From Quadrisphaera sp. RL12-1S (lineage in GTDB: Bacteria; Actinomycetota; Actinomycetes; Actinomycetales; Quadrisphaeraceae): 64,000 nucleotides of DNA. The number at the start of each line of letters is the position of its first letter. Position 1 is the first letter of the stretch. The position numbers were made by a program, and so were the translations under genes. Shown piece by piece: positions 53,107 to 63,684 of this stretch. The stretch is taken from the NCBI RefSeq assembly GCF_014270065.1, contig NZ_JACNME010000001.1, positions 62,001-126,000 on the forward strand. The letters are read 5' to 3'. The notes below the pieces were generated by a model that made no database searches, was not told the DNA's origin, and worked only from the letters and a program-made list of their open reading frames with translations.

Positions 53107-55632
53107 TCAGGTGAGCAGCCAGGTGTCCTTGGCGCCGCCCCCGCGGGAGGAGTTCACCACCAGGTCTCCCTCGGGGGCCACGCGGGTCAGGGCCACGTCG
53201 GCCACGCGGGCGTCGCCGCGGCCGTCGCCGACCACGTGGGCGAACACCCGCAGGTCCACGTGCCGGGGCACGAGGTCGCCGCCGACCAGCGACGGCAGGG
53301 AGGACAGCTGCACGAGCTCCTGGGCCACCCACCGCTGCGGCGCGGCGGCCACCTCGGCGCGGCGGGCCACCACCTCCGCGGCGCTGGCAGCGGGGCCGAT
53401 CATGACGCCCGCGCCGCCGTGCCCGTCGACGGGCTTGGTGACCAGCTCGCCGATGCGCTCCAGCGCCGCGCGGCGCTCCGCGTCGTCGCCGAGCAGGTAG
53501 GTGGGCACCTGCTCGATGAGCGGGCGCTCGGACAGGTAGTAGCCGATGAGCTCGGGGACGGCGCGGTAGACGGCCTTGTCGTCCGCGACGCCGTTGCCGG
53601 GCGCGTTGGCCAGGACGACCGCGCCGTCGGCGGCCGCGTCGAGCAGCATCGCGCCGACGGGGCGCCCTGCGCCGTCGACGAGGTCAGCGAGGTCGGCGTC
53701 GAGGCGCAGGTAGACCGCCCCGACGCGCTCGGGCCGCCGGTGGCCGCCCGTGGCGAGCACCCGGCCGTCGACGACGTCGAGGTCGCCCGCCCCCAGGAGC
53801 AGCAGGCCGGCACCGGCGGCGAGGGCCTGGTGCTCGTACCAGGCCCCGGAGCCGGGGCCGCTGGACAGCAGCGCGGCGCGGGTGCCGGGGCGGGCGTGCG
53901 CGAGCAGGGTGGCCCGCAGCCGCTCGTAGTACGCGGCCGGTGCGGCGAGCCCGTGCGGGCGTGGCACCTCGGGCACGACGGCGTCGAGGAGGTCGCGGGC
54001 GGCCACAGCGAACGCGGCGCCGCTGGGGTCGCGCAGGTTGTCCTCCAGGACGCGCCAGCCGCCGTCCTCCCCGCGCACGAGGTCGAAGCCGATGACGGTG
54101 GCCCGCACGGCGCCCGGGGGGACGCGGCGCCCCTCCTCGCGCCACCCCGGCGCTCCCACCGCCGCGGAGGCGGGCAGCAGGCCGTCGGTGACCACGCGCT
54201 GCTCGCCGTAGACGTCCCGCAGGAAGCGCTCCAGCGCCACAGCGCGCTGCTCGAGCCCCTCGCGCAGCTGCGCCCACTCGTGGCGGCCCAGGACGCGGGG
54301 GACGAGGTCGACGGCGAAGCGCCTGTCGTGCCCGCCCACCCGGAAGTGCAGGGCGGCGGCGTCGGCCCAGGCGTCGCGGGCGTGCTCGCGCCGGACCAGC
54401 TCGGCGGGACCGAGGTCCTCCAGGGCCCGCAGCACGGGCGCGTACAGGGAGCGCGGCTCCGCCGACGGCGCCACCGCCTCGTCACCGGCGCGCACCCGGT
54501 AGCGGTGCAGCGCCTCGGTGCTGGGGGGACGGCCACCGGCGGGGCCGTGGGTCTCCTCCACGACGAGCCTGACGACGTCGTCGAGGTCCCCGGTCTCGGC
54601 CATCGCGGCGCGCTGGCGGTCGGCGGAGTTGCCGCGGGCCAGGGCCCGCTCGGCCAGCGCGCGGACCTGCTCACCGTCGCCGAGCTCGTCCAGCACCGGC
54701 GCGAGGCGCTCGACGAGGGCGCGGACGACGTCGGCGGCGGCCACCGGGTGCGGGTGCTCGGACCTGTCCAGCAGCCGGCCCCGCAGGCCCCCGCGCGCCG
54801 CCTGCCAGAGGGCTGCGCGGTGCAGCGGTGCGGGCCGGTCGCGCAGCGGGAGGCCGTGCTCGACGGCCACCTCGGCCTCGCGGACCAGCGCGCGGAACAG
54901 CCCGGCGATGAGCACGGCGTCGTCCACGAGGGGGCAGGCGTCGCAGACCCGCAGCTCCAGGGTGGGGGCGTGCGCCGAGGGCCTGACGTCGAAGTACGCC
55001 ATCTTGGCGTCGGCGATGACCCCGGAGCCGATGAGGTCCGCCAGGAGCGCGTCGTACTCGGCGGCCGAGGCCAGCGGCCCGGTGGCGCCGGCGGTGGGCC
55101 AGCGCTGCCACACCGTGGTCCGGATGCTGGCGTAGCCGGTGTCCTGCCCGTTCCAGAACGGCGAGCTGGCGGACAGCGCCAGCAGGACCGGGAGGTCGGG
55201 GGCGATGCGCTGGGCGATGTCCACCGCGAGGTCGCGGTCGGCGACACCGACGTGCACCTGCGTGCCGCAGATGAGCTGCTCGTCCACCAGGAGCCGGTAC
55301 TGCTCCTGCATGCGGCCGTACCGCCCGGTGGCGGTGAGCTCGAAGTCGGGCGGGGTGGAGCGCGGTGCGGTGCCCACCGCCGCCACGCCGAGCCCCTCGC
55401 GCGCGGCCACCTCCACCAGCTGGCGCCGCAGGCGCAGCAGCTCGGTGCGCAGGCCGTCGAGGGTGTCCACCACCGCGGTGTTGGTCTCCACCGTGGTGCG
55501 CTGGATCTCCGCGGAGTAGCCCTCGCGCGGCAGGCGCGAGAGCACCTGGGGGGCCCGGGCCGAGAGCTGCAGCGACTCCAGGTCGATGAGGTGCAGCTCC
55601 TCCTCGGCTCCGAGCGTCAGCGCGGAGGCCAC
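53107..55632 (-). CDS. Fusion of carboxylate-amine ligase (GCS2) and circularly permuted ATP-grasp
   Basis: An 841-residue two-enzyme protein. Residues 1 to about 370 are a YbdK/GCS2-type ligase (LGAEEELHLIDLESLQLSARAP, QRTTVETNTAVVDTLDGLRTEL, DEQLICGTQVHVGVADRDLAV, LELRVCDACPLVDDAVLIAGL). Residues about 395-841 are a circularly permuted type 2 ATP-grasp (LRALEDLGPAELVRREHAR, FDLVRGEDGGWRVLEDNLRDPSGAAFAV, LANAPGNGVADDKAVYRAVPELIGYYL, LVTKPVDGHGGAGVMIGP, VDLRVFAHV). Both form amide bonds with ATP, so a gamma-glutamyl or peptide product is likely, but unknown. No alpha-E or transglutaminase gene, the common partners of this ATP-grasp type, is adjacent. TAGGGT lies 6 nt before the GTG. Confidence 0.85.
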   Translation of the reverse strand: MASALTLGAEEELHLIDLESLQLSARAPQVLSRLPREGYSAEIQRTTVETNTAVVDTLDGLRTELLRLRRQLVEVAAREGLGVAAVGTAPRSTPPDFELTATGRYGRMQEQYRLLVDEQLICGTQVHVGVADRDLAVDIAQRIAPDLPVLLALSASSPFWNGQDTGYASIRTTVWQRWPTAGATGPLASAAEYDALLADLIGSGVIADAKMAYFDVRPSAHAPTLELRVCDACPLVDDAVLIAGLFRALVREAEVAVEHGLPLRDRPAPLHRAALWQAARGGLRGRLLDRSEHPHPVAAADVVRALVERLAPVLDELGDGEQVRALAERALARGNSADRQRAAMAETGDLDDVVRLVVEETHGPAGGRPPSTEALHRYRVRAGDEAVAPSAEPRSLYAPVLRALEDLGPAELVRREHARDAWADAAALHFRVGGHDRRFAVDLVPRVLGRHEWAQLREGLEQRAVALERFLRDVYGEQRVVTDGLLPASAAVGAPGWREEGRRVPPGAVRATVIGFDLVRGEDGGWRVLEDNLRDPSGAAFAVAARDLLDAVVPEVPRPHGLAAPAAYYERLRATLLAHARPGTRAALLSSGPGSGAWYEHQALAAGAGLLLLGAGDLDVVDGRVLATGGHRRPERVGAVYLRLDADLADLVDGAGRPVGAMLLDAAADGAVVLANAPGNGVADDKAVYRAVPELIGYYLSERPLIEQVPTYLLGDDAERRAALERIGELVTKPVDGHGGAGVMIGPAASAAEVVARRAEVAAAPQRWVAQELVQLSSLPSLVGGDLVPRHVDLRVFAHVVGDGRGDARVADVALTRVAPEGDLVVNSSRGGGAKDTWLLT

Positions 55633-55638
55633 GGGCGC

Positions 55639-55644
55639 ACCCTA
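55639..55644 (-). promoter_or_regulatory. -10 hexamer TAGGGT for the leaderless ligase-fusion gene
   Basis: On the minus strand TAGGGT is followed by GCGCCC and the GTG at 55632. Confidence 0.5.
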
Positions 55645-55661
55645 GCCCGAACGGGTGGCCC

Positions 55662-56777
55662 TCAGGTCCTGCGCCTCGAGGGTCGCAGCGCTGCGAGCAC
55701 GCCCCTCGTCCCCCCTACGAGGAGGGCGGCCCCCGTCGCCACCGACGCGCCGAGCACCACGCCCGCGGCCACCTGCACCCGGTCCGCGGCGCGCTCCGAG
55801 TGCGACGGGACGTGGTGCGGCAGCGACGCGCGGGCCAGCGCGGCGTCGGCGGCGGGGCCCACCGGCGGGCCGATGACCGGCTCGCCCTGACCGGCGGTGA
55901 GGTGGGCGACGACGACGGGGTCGGTGGCCGCCCACGCGGCGGTCGTGAGGACCACGCGGAAGAGGATGTTCAGCCAGACCAGCAGACCGGCGATGACGCC
56001 GGCGGTGGCGAGCAGGGGGTTGGACGTCCCGGTGAGGAACCCCAGGCCCTGACCGGCGAGGATCTTCAGGACGCCGAACAGCGCGGCCCCCAGCAGCGCC
56101 GCCGAGCGCAGGTGGCGCCACGGGATGGCGAGCCGGCTGAGCACGCGCAGCAGGATGAGGAAGATCACCCAGTCGACGGCGAACACGATCGCGATGCCGA
56201 GGACGTACAGGAGCGCCTTCGAGACCCAGCTCTGCTGGAGGCCGACCAGTCCCAGGAGCCACGGCGCGGCGGCGTTCACGGTGATCGAGGCGACCGCGGA
56301 GCACAGCAGCGCCAGCCCGAGGGTGATGAGCATCCCCAGGTCGCGCAGCTTCTGCCACCAGATGGCGCGCTGGTCGGTGGCGACGCCGAACATGGCGCGC
56401 ACCCCCTCGCGCAGCGCGTCGATCCAGCCCGTGCCCGCCAGCAGCGCGACCACCAGGGTGATGGCGCCGGTGGTGGACAGCGCGTCGGTGCTGAGCAGCG
56501 CCTGCGGGTCCAGCGCCGCGCCGGAGCCCTTCCCGCCCAGGAGGTTGGGGACGTAGCCGTTGATGGTCCTGACGACGGTGTCGAGCAGCGTCGGATTGGC
56601 CGCCAGCACGCTGCCGGAGACGGTGAAGAGCAGCACGAGGATCGCCGAGAGCGAGAACAGCGCCACGTAGGCCAGGCCGCCGGCGAGGATCTGCCCGCGC
56701 TCACGGCCGTAGTGCGCCAGCGCCCGCCCCAGGTGGCTGGCCTGGTACCTCTGCCACAGCCCGAGGACGGCGCCCAT
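55662..56777 (-). CDS. YihY/BrkB family membrane protein
   Basis: A 371-residue protein with six predicted helices in the core: RGQILAGGLAYVALFSLSAILVLLFTVSGSVLA, TGAITLVVALLAGTGWIDALREGVRAMFGV, LGMLITLGLALLCSAVASITV, VLGIAIVFAVDWVIFLILLRVL, HLRSAALLGAALFGVLKILAGQGLGFL and LLATAGVIAGLLVWLNILFRVVLTTAAWAA. These match the YihY/BrkB family, of unknown transport or envelope function. A C-terminal extension of about 80 residues ends with one more hydrophobic stretch (VQVAAGVVLGASVATGAALLVGG). The next gene upstream, a 2H phosphoesterase, is on the same strand 90 bp away. Confidence 0.85.
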   Translation of the reverse strand: MGAVLGLWQRYQASHLGRALAHYGRERGQILAGGLAYVALFSLSAILVLLFTVSGSVLAANPTLLDTVVRTINGYVPNLLGGKGSGAALDPQALLSTDALSTTGAITLVVALLAGTGWIDALREGVRAMFGVATDQRAIWWQKLRDLGMLITLGLALLCSAVASITVNAAAPWLLGLVGLQQSWVSKALLYVLGIAIVFAVDWVIFLILLRVLSRLAIPWRHLRSAALLGAALFGVLKILAGQGLGFLTGTSNPLLATAGVIAGLLVWLNILFRVVLTTAAWAATDPVVVAHLTAGQGEPVIGPPVGPAADAALARASLPHHVPSHSERAADRVQVAAGVVLGASVATGAALLVGGTRGVLAALRPSRRRT

Positions 56778-56867
56778 CAGCCGGACCTCGGCGCGCAGCG
56801 GACGGAGCGGAGAAGGGCGATCACGCCGTCGATCGTGGCCCAGCCGGGCCCGCGGCGCGCGCCGGGC

Positions 56868-57470
56868 TCAGCCGCCCAGGCGGAACGTCTGCACCGAGCG
56901 CCAGCGGCCGTCGGCGCCCAGCTCGTACAGGTCGACCTCGTCGACGTCGAAGGCGGCGTCGTACCCCGCGAGCTGGTCGCTGGCGAGGTCCAGCGCCTCG
57001 TCCTCCAGCTGCTGGGCCACCGTGACGTGCGGGTGGAAGGGGAAGCGCCGCTGGGTGCCCAGCACCCCGGCGCGCACCCGCTCCTCCAGGGCCGTGCACT
57101 CCCCCGCACCGGCGCTCAGCCGCACGTAGACCACCGGGGTGACGGGCCGGAAGGTGCCGGTGCCGTCGAGCACCACGCGGAACGGGCCCCCCGCCGCCGT
57201 GGCGCGCGCGAGGTGCTCGCGCACCGCGGGCAGGTCAGCGCGCCGCACCGCCGTCGGCGGGACCAGCGTCACGTGCGCGGGCACCGTGCTGCCCAGGGGG
57301 TCCCCGAAGCGCTGGCGCCACGCCTCCAGCTCCGCGGCCCAGGGCTGCGGCACGGCGATCGCCACCCCGATGAGCACCTCCCCCGCCGCGGGGACCACGG
57401 AGAAGACGCCGGTCAGCGCCGCAGCGCCCGCGGCGGGCACCACGCCGGCCGCTGACCTCGTCGTCGTCAC
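56868..57470 (-). CDS. 2'-5' RNA ligase-like 2H phosphoesterase
   Basis: A 200-residue protein of the 2H superfamily. The two H-x-T motifs, VPAHVTLVPPTAV (about 64-76) and FHPHVTVAQQLEDE (about 145-158), are intact and spaced as in LigT/ThpR proteins. Natural substrates may be 2',3'-cyclic phosphate ends of RNA or cyclic ADP-ribose derivatives. The N-terminal 35 residues (AAGVVPAAGAAALTG) are low-complexity and the true start may be later. It sits between trpS and the BrkB gene on the same strand. Confidence 0.82.
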   Translation of the reverse strand: MTTTRSAAGVVPAAGAAALTGVFSVVPAAGEVLIGVAIAVPQPWAAELEAWRQRFGDPLGSTVPAHVTLVPPTAVRRADLPAVREHLARATAAGGPFRVVLDGTGTFRPVTPVVYVRLSAGAGECTALEERVRAGVLGTQRRFPFHPHVTVAQQLEDEALDLASDQLAGYDAAFDVDEVDLYELGADGRWRSVQTFRLGG

Positions 57471-57494
57471 GTCGTCCTCGTCCAGCGCGGTCCC

Positions 57495-59437
<1,943 letters not shown>

Positions 59438-59482
59438 CGGCGGCGTTCGTCGCCGTCCCCACAACGACCAGGAACCACCAAG

Positions 59483-59525
59483 AGCGAACACTTCCGCACA
59501 GCGATGCGCGCGAGTAGCGTTCGCT
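59483..59525 (+). promoter_or_regulatory. Candidate galT promoter with overlapping DeoR-type operator
   Basis: AGCGAAC (59483-59489) and GTTCGCT (59519-59525) are inverted copies; the second is also part of the short palindrome AGCGTTCGCT (59516-59525). TAGCGT at 59515-59520 reads as a -10, overlapped by the right half-site, with galT 50 bp downstream. Repressor binding there would block initiation. No -35 is evident. Confidence 0.45.
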
Positions 59526-59569
59526 GGCAGGCCTGCGGACCGCCGGCCACCAGCTCCAGGAGGACGTCG

Positions 59570-60709
59570 ATGGCGCACGTGCGGCGCACCGACCGGCAGA
59601 TGGCCGACGGACGGCCCATCCACTACTTCGACGACACCGAGCCGTGGCTCTCCGGGGCCCAGGAGCGCTCCGCGGTCGACACCCGCGACCTGCCGGCGGT
59701 GGCCACCACCTCGACCATGAGGTGGGACGTGCTGACGGGCGAGTGGGTCGCCCACGCCGCCCACCGCCAGGACCGCACCTTCATGCCCCCGGCCGACCTG
59801 TGCCCCCTGTGCCCCGCGCGCCCGGGCAAGGAGCCCGGCGAGGTGCCGGAGGCCGACTACGACGTGGTCGTCTTCGCCAACCGGTTCCCCTCCTACGCGG
59901 GGGCGGGCACGGACCTCGCCTCGCAGCCGGAGTCGCTGGTGGACGGCGATGCCCTGTGGCCGGTGCGCCCGGCCGTCGGGCGCTGCGAGGTGGTCTGCTT
60001 CACCGCCGACCACTCCGCCACCTTCGCCTCGCTGCCGGTGTCACGGGTGCGGACCGTCGTGGAGGCGTGGGCCGACCGGACGGCGGAGCTGTCGTCGCTG
60101 GCCGGGGTGCGCGAGGGCGGCGAGGTGTTCGTCTTCGAGAACCGCGGCAAGGAGATCGGGGTGACGCTGCAGCACCCCCACGGGCAGATCTACGCCTACC
60201 CCGCACCCACCCCGCGGACCTCCCAGCTGCTCGTGCAGGCCCAGCGGCACCGCGCCGCGCACGGCACGTCGCTGCTCGCCGACGTGCTCGCCGCCGAGCA
60301 GCGCGCCGGCACCCGGGTGGTGCTGCGGGGCGAGCACTGGACGGCGTACGTGCCGGCCGCCGCGCGCTGGCCCGTCGAGTTCCACCTGGCACCGCACCGC
60401 GACGTGCCCGACCTCGCGGCGCTGGACGCCGGCGAGCGCGACGAGCTGGCGGTCGTGTACTCGGAGATGCTGCAGCGGCTGGACCGCTACTTCGACGGCG
60501 TGGACGCGCTGCCGTACATCTCGGGCTGGCACCAGGCGTCGCTCGGCGCCGACCGGGAGCTGGGGCGGCTGCACCTGCAGGCCTTCTCCGTGCTGCGCCA
60601 GCCGGGCAAGCTCAAGTACCTCGCCGGCTCGGAGTCCGGGGTCGGCGCCTGGATCAACGACACGACGCCGGAGCGGATCGCCGACCGGCTGCGGGAGGTG
60701 GCTTCGTGA
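59570..60709 (+). CDS. galT: Galactose-1-phosphate uridylyltransferase
   Basis: A 379-residue HIT-superfamily transferase. The zinc-binding LCPLCPARPG (about 77-86), VVVFANRFPSYA, EVFVFENRGKEIGVTLQHPHGQIYAYP with the catalytic H-P-H (about 203-205) and a C-terminal DVPDLAALDAGERDEL...GWHQASLGADRELGRLHLQ with zinc and substrate residues are present. It swaps UMP between UDP-glucose and galactose-1-phosphate. AGGAGG lies before the ATG at 59570. galK overlaps its stop by 4 bp (GTGA). No galE is in the window. Confidence 0.93.
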   Translation: MAHVRRTDRQMADGRPIHYFDDTEPWLSGAQERSAVDTRDLPAVATTSTMRWDVLTGEWVAHAAHRQDRTFMPPADLCPLCPARPGKEPGEVPEADYDVVVFANRFPSYAGAGTDLASQPESLVDGDALWPVRPAVGRCEVVCFTADHSATFASLPVSRVRTVVEAWADRTAELSSLAGVREGGEVFVFENRGKEIGVTLQHPHGQIYAYPAPTPRTSQLLVQAQRHRAAHGTSLLADVLAAEQRAGTRVVLRGEHWTAYVPAAARWPVEFHLAPHRDVPDLAALDAGERDELAVVYSEMLQRLDRYFDGVDALPYISGWHQASLGADRELGRLHLQAFSVLRQPGKLKYLAGSESGVGAWINDTTPERIADRLREVAS

Positions 60710-62061
60710 CGACGACGACGACGTCGGACGCTGGGAGCGCAGCGGCGCAGGGCGCGCCGACGTGGCTGGAGGCCGCGCCGCCGTCGGCGGCGGCCGACGC
60801 CGCGGTGGCGCTGTTCGCCGGGCGCTGGGAGGGCCAGGCCGACGGCGTCTGGTCCGCGCCCGGACGGGTCAACCTCATCGGCGAGCACCTCGACTACAAC
60901 GGCGGCCCGGTGCTGCCGCTGGCCCTGCCGCACAGCACGGTGGCCGCGGTGCGCGCGCGCCACGACGGCGTGGTGCGCGTGGTGTCGTCCGCCGACCTGG
61001 GATCGGAGCCGAGCGTGTGGCAGGGGCACCTGTCCGACGTCGGCCCGGGAGCGCCCGAGGGGTGGGCCGCCTACGTGGCGGGCGTGCTGTGGGCGCTGGC
61101 GCAGGCCGGCCACGCCGTCGGCGGTGTGGACGCCGCCGTCGTCTCGACCGTGCCGCTGGGCGCGGGGCTGTCGAGCTCCGCGGCGCTGGAGTGCGTGGTG
61201 GCCCTGGCCGTGGCCGACCTGGGCCGGCTCGGCGAGACCTCGGCCGACGCGTTCCGCGCCGGGCTGGCCGCGGCGTGCGTGCGCGCCGAGAACGAGGTGG
61301 CCCGCGCCTCCACCGGTGGGATGGACCAGGCGGCGTCGCTGCGGTGCACCGCCGAGCACGCGCTGAGGCTCGACAGCGCCAGCGGAGCGGTCACGCAGGT
61401 GCCGCTGCCGCTGGCCGAGCACGGCAGGGCTCTGCTGGTCATGGACACCCGCGCGCCGCACCGCCACGCCGACGGCGAGTACGGCTCCCGGCGCGCTGCC
61501 TCGGAGCGGGCGGCCTCGCTGCTCGGGTACGGGCTGCTGGCGGAGGCGGTGGCCGAGTCGGGCGGGACGGCGGAGGGCGCGTCGGCGGTGCTGGAGCGGC
61601 TCCGGTCTGCGGCCGTGGCGGCCAGCGAGACGCCCGAGCGCGTCGAGGAGCTGGTGCGCCGCACCCGCCACGTCATCACCGAGACCGCCCGGGTGCACCA
61701 GGTGGTGTCGCTGCTGACGTCGGCGGCGCAGGGCAGCTGCGTCGGCGTCAGCGGCGTGGGCGCGGTGGCGTGCATCGACGACGTGGGCCCGGTGCTGTCG
61801 GCGTCGCACGCGTCGATGCGGGACGACTACGAGATCTCCTGCCCCGAGCTCGACGTGGTGTGCGCGGCGGCGGAGGCCGCCGGCGCGCTGGGCGCGCGGA
61901 TGACCGGCGGCGGGTTCGGCGGGTCGGCGGTGGCGCTGGTGCGCGCCGGGACCGAGGAGGCCGTGGCCGCGGCGGTCCGCGCGGCGGCGCTGGAGGCGGG
62001 CCACCCCGAGCCGGCGTTCCTGCGGGCCCTCGCCTCTCCGGGAGCCTCCCGCCTGCGCTGA
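60706..62061 (+). CDS. galK: Galactokinase
   Basis: A 451-residue GHMP kinase. SAPGRVNLIGEHLDYNGGPVLPLAL (about 51-75) is the galactokinase signature, PLGAGLSSSAALECVVALA (about 145-163) the ATP loop and ARMTGGGFGGSAVALV (about 404-419) motif 3. It phosphorylates galactose for GalT. It is 60-70 residues longer than usual: a disordered N-terminus and an added stretch near residues 335-360 (SLLTSAAQGSCVGVSG) before SASHASMRDDYEISCPELD. Core motifs are intact, so activity is expected. The GTG overlaps the galT stop. Confidence 0.92.
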   Translation: MTTTTTSDAGSAAAQGAPTWLEAAPPSAAADAAVALFAGRWEGQADGVWSAPGRVNLIGEHLDYNGGPVLPLALPHSTVAAVRARHDGVVRVVSSADLGSEPSVWQGHLSDVGPGAPEGWAAYVAGVLWALAQAGHAVGGVDAAVVSTVPLGAGLSSSAALECVVALAVADLGRLGETSADAFRAGLAAACVRAENEVARASTGGMDQAASLRCTAEHALRLDSASGAVTQVPLPLAEHGRALLVMDTRAPHRHADGEYGSRRAASERAASLLGYGLLAEAVAESGGTAEGASAVLERLRSAAVAASETPERVEELVRRTRHVITETARVHQVVSLLTSAAQGSCVGVSGVGAVACIDDVGPVLSASHASMRDDYEISCPELDVVCAAAEAAGALGARMTGGGFGGSAVALVRAGTEEAVAAAVRAAALEAGHPEPAFLRALASPGASRLR

Positions 62062-62081
62062 CCACCCTCCTCCTCCCTCGT

Positions 62082-62145
62082 CGCAGCCGAGCGCCTGCTC
62101 GCGGTTCCCGCCCCCTCCGGAACCGCATCCCGGCGCTCGGCTGCG
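62082..62145 (+). terminator. Long two-tier hairpin after galK
   Basis: Outer perfect 14-nt arms (62082-62095, CGCAGCCGAGCGCC, and 62132-62145) and inner perfect 8-nt arms (62101-62108, GCGGTTCC, and 62119-62126) share one centre, leaving a 10-nt C-rich loop. It lies 20 bp after the galK stop and would separate galTK from the ABC genes. TAGCCT at 62197-62202 may be the -10 for the downstream genes. Confidence 0.75.
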
Positions 62146-62259
62146 GTCGTGATGGCTTCGAGATCGGGAGGAAAGGTGCTTACCGGACGGTCGGGTTAGC
62201 CTGATCCAGTCACGGAGCAGGGACGCTCGGTGACCAGGTCCGACGACGAGGAGGTCGAC

Positions 62260-63684
62260 GTGCCCGATCCGTGGACACCGCTCACCCGACCACGCAGCAG
62301 CAGGCGACCGAGCCCACCGCCGACGCGCCGCCAGGTGCTGCGCGCCGCCGGTCTCGGCATCGCGGGCCTGGGCGCCCTCGGTGCCACGGCTGCCTGCGGC
62401 ACCCCCGGCACCGCCCCGGCCGCCGGCGCTCCGCTGCCGGCCGCGAGCCCCGGCGAGGTGGTGAGGCTGCAGTACTGGGCGTGGCTGAAGGACCTGCAGA
62501 AGGTCTGCGACGTGTGGAACGCCAAGAACCCCTCGGTGCAGGTGGAGGCCGTCTGGATCCCCGGTGGCAACTCCGGCGGCTACCAGAAGATCTTCTCCGC
62601 GCTGGCCGCCGGCTCGGGCCCGGACCTCGCGCAGATCGAGGTCCGCACGCTGCCCAGCTACCTGCTCCAGAACGGCCTCGCAGACCTGTCCGCGTACGGC
62701 TTCGGGGACGTCATCGGGTCCTACGACGAGGGCCTGGCCAGCCAGGTCCGCCTGGACGGCAGGCTGTGGGGCGTCCCGCAGGACTCCGGCCCGATCGGCT
62801 TCTTCTACCGCACCGAGAGCCTCGAGGCCGTCGGCGCGCAGCCACCGTCCACGTGGGAGGAGTGGCTGGAGGTCGCGCGTGCCATCCACGGCAACGACGC
62901 CGGCCACTGGATCGACAGCTTCAACGCCGGCGACCCCACCACCTTCATCTCCATCGCCACCCAGGCCGGGGCCACCTGGTTCAAACCGGAGGGCGAGGAG
63001 TGGGTCATCGACATGACCGACGACGCCACCGCCGCCGTCGCGACGCTCTTCGACACCGCTCTCGACGAGGGCCTGCTCAACACCGCCCTCCCCCCGTTCT
63101 CCGTCGGCTGGTTCGCCGCGGCCGGCAGCGGCGCCATCGCCAGCCTGGTGTCCGGCTCGTGGGCCGACGCGCTCATCGAGGGCACCACCGGCGGAGAGGG
63201 CCAGTGGCGCGTCGCGCCGGTGCCCACCTGGGCCTCCGACCCGAGCCTGACGAAGGCCGTCGGCTCGAGCTACCTCGGTGGCTCGACGGCGGCCATCACC
63301 TCCACCTGCGCCCACCCGCGCGAGGCGCTGGCGTTCGCCACCTGGATGACCACCGACCCGGAGGGCATCGACGCGATGATCCAGTACAGCGGCATCGGCT
63401 GGTCGCCGGCCAGCGACTACATCGGGAAGGCCCGCCAGCAGCCGTCGGAGTTCTTCAGCGGCCAGTCCTACAACACCGAGGTCTTCCAGCCGGCCGCGCA
63501 GCAGCAGCGCACCGACTGGACCTGGTCGCCGGTCACGCTGCAGGCCATCAACATCGTGGCTGACGCGTTCCGCGCCCGGCTCACCGGCGGGTACCGCACC
63601 TGCCTGGACGCCCTCGCCGCGGCGCAGCCGCAGGTGGTGGCCGCGCACCGCGACAAGGGCCTGGCCGTGAGGGCCGCCTCGTGA
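62260..63684 (+). CDS. Sugar ABC transporter substrate-binding lipoprotein, Tat type
   Basis: A 474-residue extracellular solute-binding protein (family 1). The N-terminus has a twin-arginine motif TRRQVLRAAG, a hydrophobic helix and the lipobox ATAACG (Cys about 46), so it is exported folded and lipid-anchored. The mature fold begins VVRLQYWAWLKDLQKVCDVWNAKNPSVQVEAVWI and continues with KIFSALAAGSGPDLAQIEV, LWGVPQDSGPIGFFYRTESLEAVG and the closing helices. With galK upstream, galactosides are likely ligands. GTG 62260 was chosen because GAGGAGGT lies four bases before it; GTG 62230 is an alternative. Confidence 0.88.
   Translation: MPDPWTPLTRPRSSRRPSPPPTRRQVLRAAGLGIAGLGALGATAACGTPGTAPAAGAPLPAASPGEVVRLQYWAWLKDLQKVCDVWNAKNPSVQVEAVWIPGGNSGGYQKIFSALAAGSGPDLAQIEVRTLPSYLLQNGLADLSAYGFGDVIGSYDEGLASQVRLDGRLWGVPQDSGPIGFFYRTESLEAVGAQPPSTWEEWLEVARAIHGNDAGHWIDSFNAGDPTTFISIATQAGATWFKPEGEEWVIDMTDDATAAVATLFDTALDEGLLNTALPPFSVGWFAAAGSGAIASLVSGSWADALIEGTTGGEGQWRVAPVPTWASDPSLTKAVGSSYLGGSTAAITSTCAHPREALAFATWMTTDPEGIDAMIQYSGIGWSPASDYIGKARQQPSEFFSGQSYNTEVFQPAAQQQRTDWTWSPVTLQAINIVADAFRARLTGGYRTCLDALAAAQPQVVAAHRDKGLAVRAAS

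Noticed and set aside
60487-63648. Minus-strand 1053-codon open frame opposite galT, galK and the binding protein
   Set aside because: Shadow of three well-identified genes on the other strand.
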